A stretch of 64,000 nt of DNA from Achromobacter sp. Root83 (GTDB taxonomy: Bacteria > Pseudomonadota > Gammaproteobacteria > Burkholderiales > Burkholderiaceae_B). This document shows, piece by piece, positions 46,817 through 55,084 of this stretch. Location: positions 310,001 to 374,000 of the forward strand of contig NZ_LMIU01000023.1 of the NCBI RefSeq assembly GCF_001428845.1. The letters run 5' to 3'. Numbering within the stretch: position 1 is the stretch's first letter; every line of letters starts with the position of its first letter. The notes under the pieces were generated by a model, which saw only the letters and a program-made list of their open reading frames with translations, did not search any database and had not been told where the DNA came from. A program made the position numbers and the translations under genes.

Positions 46817-48229
46817 TCAACGGGAGGAGGCCGGCGCCTGCGCGGGTTCGCTTGCGTCGAAACGCAGGCGAGCAAAGCTGGCGATGCATGCCAGCCCGGC
46901 GCACAGCCCGCCCAGCCATAGCGCGGCGATGGCGCCGTGCGTGCTGGACACATTGAAGCAGGCGGCCACCATGGCCGCGCCGGTGGCCTGGCCGAGCAGG
47001 CGCACCGTTCCGATCATGCCGCTTGCGCCGCCGGCCCGCGAGGCGGGCGCCGACGTCATGATGGCGCGCAGGTTGGGAGACTGGAAAAAGCCGAACCCCG
47101 CGCCGCAGATCGCCATGCGCCAGGAAATGTCCCACACCGACGGGTCGGCCGGCATCAGCGCCAGCAGCACCATGCCCACCGCCATCAAGGCCAGGCCGAC
47201 TCCGCCAAGCATGCCGGCCGGATAGTGGTCGGAAAGGCGTCCGGCGATCGGCGCCATCACCGCCACCACGACCGCCCAGGGCGTGATCAGGAATCCCGTT
47301 TGCACCTGGGTGTAACCCAGCACGGTCTGGAACATGAATGGCAGCGAGACGAAGGCCAGCGCCTGGGCGGCGAACGCGCACACCGCGGTGGCGGCGGACA
47401 GCGCGAACAAGGGCCGGCGCAGCAGGTCCACGGCCAGGATAGGCGCGGGATGGCCGGCCTGACGGCGCATCAGCAGCCACAGGCTGGCCGCCGCCGTGCC
47501 GCCTTCCAGCGCGACCCGCGGCCACGGCGCGCCGTGGGCGAGCTCATTCGACGCGAGGACGAACAGGCCCAGCGCCATGGCGCACAACAGCGCGGCCACC
47601 CCATCGAACCCATGGCGCGCCCGGGTGGTGTCGGGCAGGCCGCGCAATGCCAGCACCGCCGCGACGATGCCGATGGGCACGTTGACCAGGAACAGCCAGT
47701 GCCAGGACCCCAGCAGGAGGATGGCCGACGCCACGGTGGGGCCGCCGGCGAAGGACAGGCCCACCACCATGGCATTCATCCCCAGGCCGCGCCCAAGCAT
47801 GTGGGAGGGATAGATGAAACGCAGCAGCGCGCCATTCACGCTCATGACGCCCGCCGCGCCCAGTCCCTGCAGGATGCGCGCGGCCACCAGCGTGGGCATC
47901 GTGGGCGCCAGGCCGCTGGCCAGCGACGACAGCGTGTACACCACGAGCCCCACGATATAGATCCGCCGATGCCCCAGGATCTCGCCCAGCGCCGCCGCGG
48001 GCAACAGGCCGGCCACCATGGCGAGCTGGTAGCCGCTGATGACCCAGATGGAGCCCGCCTCGCTGGCCTGCAGGTCGCGGGCGATGGTCGGCAGCGCGGT
48101 ATTGGCGATGGCCGTGTCCAGGCTGGCCATGCAGACCGCCAGCATGACGGCCAGGAGCGCGCCCAGGCGCTCGGCTGCGGGCAGGCCGACGCCGGCCGGA
48201 TACACGGTGCTGCGGGAAAACGAAAGCAT
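46817..48229 (-). CDS. DHA2 (EmrB/QacA) MFS drug exporter, 14 helices
   Basis: A 470-residue transporter with about 14 hydrophobic helices. LDTAIANTALPTIARDL is the DHA2 helix 1 motif; LGEILGHRRIYIVGL the loop 2-3 motif; GLSFAGGPTVASAIL the helix 5 antiporter motif. It likely exports toxic amphiphiles using the proton gradient. No partner EmrA adaptor or outer-membrane channel gene is adjacent. Confidence 0.88.
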   Translation of the reverse strand: MLSFSRSTVYPAGVGLPAAERLGALLAVMLAVCMASLDTAIANTALPTIARDLQASEAGSIWVISGYQLAMVAGLLPAAALGEILGHRRIYIVGLVVYTLSSLASGLAPTMPTLVAARILQGLGAAGVMSVNGALLRFIYPSHMLGRGLGMNAMVVGLSFAGGPTVASAILLLGSWHWLFLVNVPIGIVAAVLALRGLPDTTRARHGFDGVAALLCAMALGLFVLASNELAHGAPWPRVALEGGTAAASLWLLMRRQAGHPAPILAVDLLRRPLFALSAATAVCAFAAQALAFVSLPFMFQTVLGYTQVQTGFLITPWAVVVAVMAPIAGRLSDHYPAGMLGGVGLALMAVGMVLLALMPADPSVWDISWRMAICGAGFGFFQSPNLRAIMTSAPASRAGGASGMIGTVRLLGQATGAAMVAACFNVSSTHGAIAALWLGGLCAGLACIASFARLRFDASEPAQAPASSR

Positions 48230-48313
48230 GGTTGAGCGGCGATGCGAGGGCGTCCGGGCGGAGCGCCCGGAATCATGAGCCCTGATTCTAATGCGGCACC
48301 GGAATCCGGCCGT

Positions 48314-50377
48314 CTAGGGCTGCCCGGAGGCCTGGCGCGGCTTGACCGGCCAGAACAGGGTCGCCGGGCGCTGCCAGATGCGCTGCCGCACGCCCGCCGA
48401 CAGGGAATCGCGGTCGCCGCGGCGCAGGTCGCGTGAACGCAGCGCCACGTTGAAGGCCAGCGCAAAGCTCACCACGACATTGAGCACCCCGGTCGCCGCC
48501 GTGCCGGCCACGGCCAGCCAGAACGCGTGCGTATGCACGACTTCCCAGCCCAGCGTACCCAGCGCCGCGCCGATCTGGCCCGCGCTCAGGGTGACGTGGC
48601 GAACCTCCACGTGCGGCCCGAAGAAACTCACGATGGCCGGGCCGATGCCCAGCATCAGGCCCAGCGACACATTGCCGGCGATATTCGAGATGTTGCGCTG
48701 CCAGAAGCCGGCCCAACGGGCCGCGCCGCGTTCGCCAAAGATCTGGCGCGTGCGCCTGTCATAGGCCATCACGTCGTGCACCCGGTGCAGCGCGAACCAG
48801 TTGTCGGCCCAGCCCGCGATCAGGCTGGACAGCCAGAGCAGCACGCCGGTCGCCGCCGCATAGATGGGCGTAGGGCCCCAGATGGAAAACGAATCCAGCG
48901 TTTCGCGCGCCTTGTCGGCGCCGATCAGCGGATGCTGCAGCGCGTGCGCGGCCACCCATTGCACCGCCCACGCCAGGGGAAACACCACGGCAAGATTGCC
49001 CAGGATCGCCGCCGCGTTCGAGCGGATCATGGATAGCGTGTCATCCAGGAAGGCCTCGCGCCCCGGCGGCGTGTTGGCAGCGTCCAGCCGGTGGGCGAGC
49101 GCGGGGCCGGTCATGGCCGGCTGCTTGGTGGCCAGGGTGAAGTGCGCGAACTGGATCACAAGAAAGCCGCCGGCGTAATTCAGCGAGGCCAGCAGGCCCT
49201 CGATGAACTTGTCCAGGTGCAGCGAAACGATGAAGAACTTCAGGTACACCGTGAACACCATGACGAAGCCGCCGCCCAGCGACGCCTTCAGCATGTCCAC
49301 GTACTCCACCGCGTCGCGCGCGATGTAGTGCTCGCCGGTTTCGGCGGTGCGCTCCATCACGCGCCGGGCCAGCTGGGCGAACGACGAGGCCGCCAGGTGA
49401 CGGATGCTGCTGCGCGCCTGCGTGGAGCGGACCAGCTCGGCGATCAGGTGCGCGTACTTGTGGCGCTGCGTGGGATCCACCCATACGCTCAGCAGCAGTT
49501 CGATGCGAGCCAGGCGCAGCTTCATGCGCTCGATCTGGAAAACCACTTCGACCGAGACGCCGTTCTGCTCCAGTTCGTCGTACACGCCTTGCGAGGCGGC
49601 GCGGCAGCCGTCCAGCAAGGCCCGGAACACGTTCAGCCGCCGCCCGAAGACCTCGCGCGGCGTGTCCGGCGGGCTGTCGCAGAGTTCCGCGGCGGACGTG
49701 GCCAGGGCAAAGAACGGCGTGTCCTGCACGCGGCCGGGCAGGCGCGCGCGGATGTCCTGGCTGAGGCCGGTGGCGCGCACCTGGCTGACCAGCACCTGGA
49801 TACTGCTGGTCAGCGCCTGCACGAGGCGCGGGGAAGGCGGCTCGGGCACGGCGGGATCCTGGCGGGACACGCCGTCGCCCAGGCGCAGCAGCACCCGCAT
49901 GCGCGCCAGGGTCGCTTCGTCCAGCGATTCGATCCATTGCGCGTCGCCGGCGCGGCGGAAGATCAGCGAAAACAGCGCGAACATGTCGCCTCGGTTCGGC
50001 GGCGGCGGCAGGATCCGCGCCTGGAGGCGCTCCCAGAACTCGCCCCAGAAGCCCGGGTGCGAAGCAACGCCGGTGTCGCAGAGCAGGGAGGTGGGATCGT
50101 TGTCGGCCAGCAGCGAGCGCAGCGTGGCGGCGGCGGGCCCGGCCATCCCGGGGTTGTTCTCCAGCACCTGCAGCAGATAGCGCAGGCGCGCGTGCTGCGG
50201 GGGGCGGCCGTCCGGGGCCGGATCATGGCCGGGCCGGTTCAGCCAGCGGCACAGGTCCACCATCCACAGGTTCCGCTCGCCCAGCGGTGCCTGCGGGTCG
50301 GCGTTGGACAGGATGGAGTCGAGCTGTGGCCCGCCATGCCGCGAAGCCCGCCATTTGCGCCAGAGGGAGGTAAGCAT
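48314..50377 (-). CDS. PF10136-type inner-membrane protein (often mislabelled site-specific recombinase)
   Basis: A 687-residue protein. The first 370 residues are mainly soluble helices; the later part has several hydrophobic segments (FVMVFTVYLKFFIVSLHL, LNYAGGFLVIQFAHFTL, AAILGNLAVVFPLAWAVQW, IYAAATGVLLWLSSLIAGW, AFWLAVAGTAATGVLNVVVSFALAF). This is the PF10136 SpecificRecomb family, named after a Neisseria report of a recombinase; nothing in the sequence resembles a tyrosine or serine recombinase. Its true role is unknown. ATG 50377 is preferred over the 31-residue longer frame, which is Arg/Pro-rich. Confidence 0.8.
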   Translation of the reverse strand: MLTSLWRKWRASRHGGPQLDSILSNADPQAPLGERNLWMVDLCRWLNRPGHDPAPDGRPPQHARLRYLLQVLENNPGMAGPAAATLRSLLADNDPTSLLCDTGVASHPGFWGEFWERLQARILPPPPNRGDMFALFSLIFRRAGDAQWIESLDEATLARMRVLLRLGDGVSRQDPAVPEPPSPRLVQALTSSIQVLVSQVRATGLSQDIRARLPGRVQDTPFFALATSAAELCDSPPDTPREVFGRRLNVFRALLDGCRAASQGVYDELEQNGVSVEVVFQIERMKLRLARIELLLSVWVDPTQRHKYAHLIAELVRSTQARSSIRHLAASSFAQLARRVMERTAETGEHYIARDAVEYVDMLKASLGGGFVMVFTVYLKFFIVSLHLDKFIEGLLASLNYAGGFLVIQFAHFTLATKQPAMTGPALAHRLDAANTPPGREAFLDDTLSMIRSNAAAILGNLAVVFPLAWAVQWVAAHALQHPLIGADKARETLDSFSIWGPTPIYAAATGVLLWLSSLIAGWADNWFALHRVHDVMAYDRRTRQIFGERGAARWAGFWQRNISNIAGNVSLGLMLGIGPAIVSFFGPHVEVRHVTLSAGQIGAALGTLGWEVVHTHAFWLAVAGTAATGVLNVVVSFALAFNVALRSRDLRRGDRDSLSAGVRQRIWQRPATLFWPVKPRQASGQP

Positions 50378-50576
50378 GTGCGGGCCTCGCGGTTCATGGG
50401 AAGCCCTTGCCGGGCCTGGCCTGGTTCGGTCAATGGTACGCCGAAGGCTTGCGGGTTTGGGACCCCTCATCCTTTTCTAGTACCCTGCCCCGAGCATGGC
50501 CACGGCCACGCCGCATGACCCGGCAGCGCGCCAGCCGGCGCGCGCCACCGTTCCACTTATTCTGGTTTCTGTTTCG

Positions 50577-51008
50577 ATGACCCTGACTTTCAATGGGCGC
50601 GCCTTCGCCGCCCTGCTTGCCGTGACGGCGCTGCTGGCGCTGATCGCCACCGTGGGTGCGCCCTATCCCTTCCTGCGCGGATTCGTGGGCGATGTGGTGG
50701 CCGTGGGCTGGGCCTATCTGATTTACCGCAGCTTCATCCGCGCGGGCGTGCTGCCGCTGGCGTTGGCGGCGCTGTTCACGGGGTATGCGGTGGAGCTGGG
50801 CCAGTATCTGGCCCGACATTTTGGCTGGCGCATCGAGCAACCGGTCTTGCGCGTCGTCCTGGGCAGCGTGCCCGATTGGTGGGACGTGCTGGCCTATACC
50901 GTGGGCTTCTTGCTGGTGCTGGCGCTGGCGGGCGGCTATGCGCGCCGCCAGCAGGGCGCCGCGCTGCGCAACGCCCGGATGCGGGTCAGCCTGCGCGCCC
51001 GGCGCTAG
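50577..51008 (+). CDS. DUF2809 family membrane protein
   Basis: A 143-residue protein with four hydrophobic helices (AALLAVTALLALIATVG, FVGDVVAVGWAYLIYRSF, LPLALAALFTGYAVELGQYL, VPDWWDVLAYTVGFLLVLAL). The order FVGD, YRSFIR, ELGQYL and W-D-LAYTVG fits DUF2809, family role unknown. The ATG at 50577 is chosen; the longer frame adds polar residues. It is divergent from the PF10136 gene, with 199 bases between the starts. Confidence 0.8.
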   Translation: MTLTFNGRAFAALLAVTALLALIATVGAPYPFLRGFVGDVVAVGWAYLIYRSFIRAGVLPLALAALFTGYAVELGQYLARHFGWRIEQPVLRVVLGSVPDWWDVLAYTVGFLLVLALAGGYARRQQGAALRNARMRVSLRARR

Positions 51009-51089
51009 CGGCCGCGCCGCTGGCGGGGGCGGTTTTCCCCCGGGCGTCCCCTGCGCGCGTCCTCTACCGCGCGTTTTCCTGCCTGCCCA

Positions 51090-51305
51090 TCAGCCTGCCT
51101 GGCAGACCGCGTCGTCGCCTTGCGCGTGCGTGGCGGACGCGGCTGCGCGCTGCGGTTGCAGGCGGGCATTGCGGAACGGCGCCAGGCACTCGGCCCAGGA
51201 CGAGGGGAACAGCGGCGTGGCGTGGCGCACGGCATCGCGGCGGGCGTAATGGGCGAGCAACTGCTGACCGATGGGGGCGTCTCCCAGGGGATGCGGGGTA
51301 TTCAT
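51090..51305 (-). CDS. possible 71-residue small protein
   Basis: A frame from ATG 51305 (MNTPHPLGDAPIGQQLLAHY...) to a stop at 51090. A GGAAA ten bases ahead could bind ribosomes. The first half looks like a helical soluble peptide, the last third is Ala/Gln-rich. No family recognised. It lies in a 525-base gap (51009-51533) that otherwise holds only the promoter of the diiron oxidase operon. In-frame starts at 51338 and 51386 exist. Treat as tentative. Confidence 0.4.
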   Translation of the reverse strand: MNTPHPLGDAPIGQQLLAHYARRDAVRHATPLFPSSWAECLAPFRNARLQPQRAAASATHAQGDDAVCQAG

Positions 51306-51464
51306 GGTATTTCCGTATTGCATTGAAAGTGTATTCATTGTACGTCGATCGGCGTCGAAGGTCCAGCCCACCGGCCATCCCCGCAAGTGCCTGATTCAGA
51401 AGAGACTGTCCCTGTTTTGACGGGGTTTCTCCGGGATTGCCCTAGCAGTTCAAAACAGTAGACG

Positions 51465-51478
51465 GTATACAATGTTCA
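51465..51478. promoter_or_regulatory. GTATACAATGTTCA motif upstream of the diiron oxidase gene
   Basis: The 14 bases here recur exactly at 56709-56722 in front of the aldehyde dehydrogenase gene of the same locus. The core is a GTATAC palindrome, the kind of half-site pattern bound by FCD-type GntR regulators. It lies 55 bases ahead of the oxidase ATG, in a promoter-like position. Proposed operator for the GntR protein at 53314-54030. Confidence 0.6.
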
Positions 51479-51533
51479 TCATGCCCGGGCTAAGACAGGC
51501 CTGGAATCTCTCCCACTGGACCTGGAGCGCGTC

Positions 51534-52265
51534 ATGGCAGAACTGATGAACCGAGATGAATTCCGTACCGCGTTGGAAAACGCGATCAAGGGCAAGAGCG
51601 CGAACGCCTCGCCGTTTTCGATTGCCTGGGCCGAGGGCAAGCTCAGCCGCGAACACCTGTCGCGCTGGGCCGAGAACCACTACCACTATGTCGGTCCGTT
51701 CGCCGACTACCTGGGCTACCTGTATGCCCGCACGCCCGACACCTACACCGAGGCCAAGGATTTCCTGCTGGCCAACATGTACGAAGAGGAAATCGGCGGC
51801 GATCGCCACACGGATCTCCTGATCCGCTTCGCCGAAGCCTGCGGCACCACCCGCGAACGGGTCACCAATCCCGACAACATGTCGCCCACGACGCGCGCGC
51901 TGCAAAGCTGGTGCTATGCGGTGGCCATGCGCGAGGATCCCATCGTGGCCGTCGCCGGCCTGGTGGTGGGCCTGGAATCGCAGGTGCCGTCCATCTATCG
52001 CAAGCAGACGCCCACCCTGCGCGAGAAATACGGCTTCACGGACGAGGAAGTGGAGTTCTTCGATCTGCATATCGTGTCCGACGAAATCCACGGCGAACGC
52101 GGCTATCAGATCGTGCTGGAGCACGCCAACACGGTCGAGCTGCAACAGCGCTGCCTGAAGATCTGCGAGATCGGCGCGCAGATGCGGCTGCTCTACACCA
52201 CGGCGCTCTACACCGATTACGTGCAGCAGGAAATCAAGCTGCCCGAACTGGGCCTTGCCGCCTGA
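51534..52265 (+). CDS. heme-oxygenase-like diiron oxidase (HDO; PqqC/TenA/CADD fold)
   Basis: A 243-residue all-helical protein. It keeps a full set of metal ligands at the spacing known from Chlamydia CADD: Glu85 and His92 (NMYEEEIGGDRH), Glu148 (VVGLESQ), His179, Asp183 and His186 (DLHIVSDEIHG). CADD itself is E-x6-H, E, H-x3-D-x2-H. Such HDO enzymes use a labile Fe2 centre and O2 for oxidative C-C or C-N cleavage and N-oxygenation (UndA, BesC, SznF). PqqC and TenA lack this site, so a plain PqqC label would be wrong. Neighbouring ferredoxin and reductase genes supply electrons. The substrate is unknown. Confidence 0.82.
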   Translation: MAELMNRDEFRTALENAIKGKSANASPFSIAWAEGKLSREHLSRWAENHYHYVGPFADYLGYLYARTPDTYTEAKDFLLANMYEEEIGGDRHTDLLIRFAEACGTTRERVTNPDNMSPTTRALQSWCYAVAMREDPIVAVAGLVVGLESQVPSIYRKQTPTLREKYGFTDEEVEFFDLHIVSDEIHGERGYQIVLEHANTVELQQRCLKICEIGAQMRLLYTTALYTDYVQQEIKLPELGLAA

Positions 52266-52299
52266 CGCCCGCCCATGGCCGTTCCTGGATGAAAAGCCC

Positions 52300-52599
52300 A
52301 TGCCTACCGTTGTGTTTCATAAAGGCGGCCAGACCTACACCGACGTGGTGAAGGACAACACCAACCTGGTGGTGCGGGCCGGCATCAAGCAGTTTCCGTT
52401 TCCGCACCTGCGCTACGAATGCGGCATGGGCAAGTGCGCCAAGTGCGCCTGCCGCGTGCTGTCCGGCGCCGAGCATCTGCCGCCGGTGAACTGGAAGGAA
52501 AAGAAGCAGCTTGGCGACCGTATCGACCAGGGCTACCGGCTGGCGTGCCAGCTGTGGCTCAGCAGCGATATCGAGCTGACCCAGGACGTGGAGGCGTAG
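52300..52599 (+). CDS. [2Fe-2S] ferredoxin, first of two
   Basis: A 99-residue plant-type ferredoxin. Ligands Cys41, Cys46, Cys49 (ECGMGKCAKC) and Cys83 (LACQLW) are all present in the C-x4-C-x2-C...C order. It lies 34 bases after the oxidase gene and would pass single electrons to its diiron site. The insert before the last Cys (LPPVNWKEKKQLGDRIDQGYR) is typical of oxygenase-linked ferredoxins. No signal peptide; cytoplasmic. Confidence 0.88.
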   Translation: MPTVVFHKGGQTYTDVVKDNTNLVVRAGIKQFPFPHLRYECGMGKCAKCACRVLSGAEHLPPVNWKEKKQLGDRIDQGYRLACQLWLSSDIELTQDVEA

Positions 52600-52603
52600 C
52601 CGC

Positions 52604-52930
52604 ATGGAGCCCGTCTACGTCATCCTGACCACCAAGCCCGGCGTCTTCCGCACCGAGGCGGGCGATGGGGCCGAGATCGTCGAAACCTACGACTACGTGT
52701 TCTACGGCCGCGCGCTGGCGGTGTTCAGCATCGCCCTGCTGCGCCGCGACACCAAGCTGGTGGTCACCGAGGAAACCCCGCCGTACGTGGTGAACCGCGT
52801 GCCGTCCAAATTCCTGGAGAAGTTCGCGTCGGTGGACGCCGCCCGCAAGGAGCTGGCCCACCTGACGCGTTTTGGCAGCATGGAGTCGACGCTGACGCTG
52901 AGGTCCGGCGCCGTCGCCGCGGAGCACTGA
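52604..52930 (+). CDS. unrecognised 108-residue protein between two ferredoxin genes
   Basis: A short soluble protein, four bases after ferredoxin 1 and four before ferredoxin 2, so firmly in the operon. It starts MEPVYVILTTKPGVFRTEAG and is beta-rich in the first half (VETYDYVFYGRALAVFSIALL, TKLVVTEE), helical in the second (PSKFLEKFASVDAARKELAHL). No cysteines or metal motif. I do not recognise a family; a subunit or chaperone of the oxidase, or a substrate-handling partner, is possible. Confidence 0.75.
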   Translation: MEPVYVILTTKPGVFRTEAGDGAEIVETYDYVFYGRALAVFSIALLRRDTKLVVTEETPPYVVNRVPSKFLEKFASVDAARKELAHLTRFGSMESTLTLRSGAVAAEH

Positions 52931-52934
52931 ACAC

Positions 52935-53279
52935 ATGGTCCAGATCACTTTCATTTCCAATGGCGGCAAAGTGGCGACCGCGCCCGAAAACAGCAATCTG
53001 CTGCGCGTGTCGTTGAAAGAAAAAGGCGGCATCCCGTTCAAATGCGGGGGCGGCCTGTGCGGCACCTGCAAGTGCCGGATAGAAGAGGGGCTGGAACATA
53101 CCGACGCCATCAAGCCCAAAGAGCGCAAGCACCTGCGGCCCGAGGATTTCGAGGCCGGCTACCGCATGGCCTGCCAGACCTTCGTGAATGGCGACGTCAA
53201 GGTGTCGTGGGTGGTGCAGAACGGCAAGGGCGTGGTGGTGGGCGCGGCGTCCGGCCCGGTGCCAGCCGCGGCGTCGTAG
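52935..53279 (+). CDS. [2Fe-2S] ferredoxin, second of two
   Basis: A 114-residue plant-type ferredoxin with Cys37, Cys42, Cys45 (KCGGGLCGTC) and Cys80 (MACQTF). It differs from ferredoxin 1 in most positions, so the two are not a recent duplication. The two may serve different acceptors (for example oxidase and a downstream step). It ends the first plus-strand block, then faces the convergent GntR gene with 34 bases between. Confidence 0.88.
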   Translation: MVQITFISNGGKVATAPENSNLLRVSLKEKGGIPFKCGGGLCGTCKCRIEEGLEHTDAIKPKERKHLRPEDFEAGYRMACQTFVNGDVKVSWVVQNGKGVVVGAASGPVPAAAS

Positions 53280-53313
53280 CTCGGATGCCGCCGCGCGGAC
53301 CCGCGGGTCCGCG

Positions 53314-54030
53314 TCAGGCCACGGACGCGTGCTGCTGCTGCGTTTCGGTGTAGGCCTTGGCGGCGTTGTGCACATGCTGGCTGGCCAGCAACGCCGCCAG
53401 ATCGCCATTGCCGGCGATGACCGCGTTCAGGATCTGCGAATGCTCGTCCCAATTCTGCTTGGCGCGGTGCATGTTGCTGGGCGCGAACAGCAGGGCGGTG
53501 CGGTCGCGCAGCGAACGCATCAGGTCGGTCAGCACCACGTTGCCGCCGATGGTGGCCAGCATTTCGTGGAATTGCGAATTGAGCGCCAGGAACTTGTCCA
53601 ACTGTTCGCTGCGGGCAGCTTCCGTGCCTTCGCGCAAGAACGCCTGCAGGCGCTCCACGGTTTTTTCGTCGCGGCGCTGCGCCGCCAGCTTGGCGTTCAG
53701 CCCTTCGAGCGTGGCGCGCACTTCCACCATGTCGTAGGCCACCGCGTCGGACAGCACCGACACGGATGCGCCGCGCCGGGGTTCGATGGTGACCAGCCCT
53801 TCGGCGGCCAGCGCGCGCAGCGCCTCGCGCACCGGGATGCGCGACACGCCCATTTCTTCGGACAGGCGGCCTTCGACCAGGCGGTCGCCAGGCGTGAACT
53901 CGCCGCTCAGGATGCGCTCGCGCAGCTTGTCGCGGATGACGGCAAAGAGTTGCGGATGCTGCTCGCCGATCTTCAGCGAGGAGGAAGGCTGCGTCTCTGC
54001 GGCTTGCGGGCTGACGGGGGAAGTTGTCAT
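53314..54030 (-). CDS. GntR-family regulator, FCD (FadR-like) subgroup
   Basis: A 238-residue regulator. The winged HTH is visible (FAVIRDKLRERILSGEFTPGDRLVEGRLSEEMGVSRIPVREALRALAAEGLV), followed by a helical FCD domain with metal-ligand candidates (RATLEGLN, NSQFHEML, EHSQILNAV). FCD proteins bind small carboxylates and usually repress. Its central place in the locus, and GTATAC sites near promoters on both sides, make it the likely regulator. ATG 54030 chosen; it shares the minus strand with the TSUP gene upstream. Confidence 0.88.
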   Translation of the reverse strand: MTTSPVSPQAAETQPSSSLKIGEQHPQLFAVIRDKLRERILSGEFTPGDRLVEGRLSEEMGVSRIPVREALRALAAEGLVTIEPRRGASVSVLSDAVAYDMVEVRATLEGLNAKLAAQRRDEKTVERLQAFLREGTEAARSEQLDKFLALNSQFHEMLATIGGNVVLTDLMRSLRDRTALLFAPSNMHRAKQNWDEHSQILNAVIAGNGDLAALLASQHVHNAAKAYTETQQQHASVA

Positions 54031-54109
54031 GGCGAGCGGGTTTGGCCTAATGGATACAGTCTCCATTGTATTACCGGGTGTACCCAAGTGTCGCATGTGG
54101 CCGGGCGCA
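54031..54109. promoter_or_regulatory. GntR promoter region with AATGGA/TCCATT dyad
   Basis: An inverted repeat AATGGA (54049-54054) and TCCATT (54062-54067) flanks TACAGTC. The minus strand reads ATACAATGG, sharing ATACAATG with the GTATACAATGTTCA sites elsewhere in the locus. This suggests autoregulation by the GntR protein. Seen by eye only. Confidence 0.45.
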
Positions 54110-54853
54110 TCAATTTCCCGAGAAGGACTTGATCAGCACGCCCACGGCGCCCAACGCGCAGGCGGCCAGCAGGACGCCACGCACCGCGCGCGGCGGCAAC
54201 AGGGTGCGCAGCCGGTTGGAGACCGCAAAACCGGCCAGCAGGAAGGGCGCCAGGCTGAGGGCCAGCCCGGCGTGGTAGCCCGTGTACCGCTTGGCCAGCG
54301 CCAGCATGGCAAGCGAGAAGATCGATCCCAGGAACAGCACCATGCCCAGCGTGGCGCGCAAGCGCGGGGGCGCGGCGTGTTGCAGCACGATGGCGATGGG
54401 CGGGGCGCCCACCGAGGTCATCGTGCCCATGATGCCCGAGGCCACCCCCGCGCCGGACACCCTGCCGGGCGTGGCCGAGAAGCGCAGGCCAGCCACGCTG
54501 AGCGCCACGGCCGCCAGGATCATGCAGGCAAACAGCACGCCCAAGGCCTGCGGGGCAAAGCGCGCCATCGCGTAAATGGCGATCAGCGTCCCCACGGCGC
54601 GGCCCGCCAGCGCATAGGAGACGGCCGGCCAGTCGATGGCGGCGCGCTCGCGCAGGGCGGTCAGGAGCGAGATGAAGCCGCCCAGCGTCAGCAGCGGCCC
54701 GGGCGCCAGTTGGGGAAAGAACATGGCCGCCACGGGGGCGGCGAACATGGCGAAGCCGACGCCGCCCACGCCCTGCGCCACCGCGGCGCCAAACACCACG
54801 GCCGCCATGGCGGCGTAGTGCCACAGATCAGGGAACGTCAGTGGAGCTGGCAT
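54110..54853 (-). CDS. TSUP (TauE/SafE) family membrane transporter
   Basis: A 247-residue membrane protein with about eight hydrophobic helices. VVFGAAVAQGVGGVGFAMFAAPV and the second-half repeat GAGVASGIMGTMTSVGAPPIAIVLQH are the paired TSUP motifs. The family moves sulfite, sulfonates or organic anions, mostly outward. Placed between the regulator and the permease, it may export a product or import a substrate of the pathway. ATG 54853 lacks a clear ribosome site. Confidence 0.85.
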   Translation of the reverse strand: MPAPLTFPDLWHYAAMAAVVFGAAVAQGVGGVGFAMFAAPVAAMFFPQLAPGPLLTLGGFISLLTALRERAAIDWPAVSYALAGRAVGTLIAIYAMARFAPQALGVLFACMILAAVALSVAGLRFSATPGRVSGAGVASGIMGTMTSVGAPPIAIVLQHAAPPRLRATLGMVLFLGSIFSLAMLALAKRYTGYHAGLALSLAPFLLAGFAVSNRLRTLLPPRAVRGVLLAACALGAVGVLIKSFSGN

Positions 54854-55084
54854 GCGTCGTCGATTTGTAAATTATGTATACGATAGTCTATCCATGAATT
54901 CGACCGCATGGACGATATCCGAGAAAACCTAGGGTAAGCCCCTGGTTTTTTGGGATTATTCATCGGATTTTCAGAATTATCGCTTTCCCTAGGCGACGCA
55001 TATTTCGATTGGTATGCCTCACAACGAAATATAGTATACCGATTGTGGCGATCCAACAGCCATGCACAACAAGGGGAATAGCGC
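54854..55084. promoter_or_regulatory. divergent promoter region with two GTATAC sites
   Basis: AT-rich gap between the TSUP gene (minus) and the permease gene (plus). GTATAC occurs at 54876-54881 and 55034-55039, the second followed by CGATTG. Both resemble the shared operator motif of this locus. AAGGGGAA just ahead of 55085 is the permease ribosome binding site. Confidence 0.55.

Noticed and set aside
48314-50377. Functional site-specific recombinase or mobile element
   Set aside because: Membrane segments, no recombinase motif, no flanking repeats.
51534-52265. Pyrroloquinoline quinone biosynthesis protein PqqC
   Set aside because: PqqC does not carry the six-residue diiron site, which is complete here, and no other pqq genes are present.
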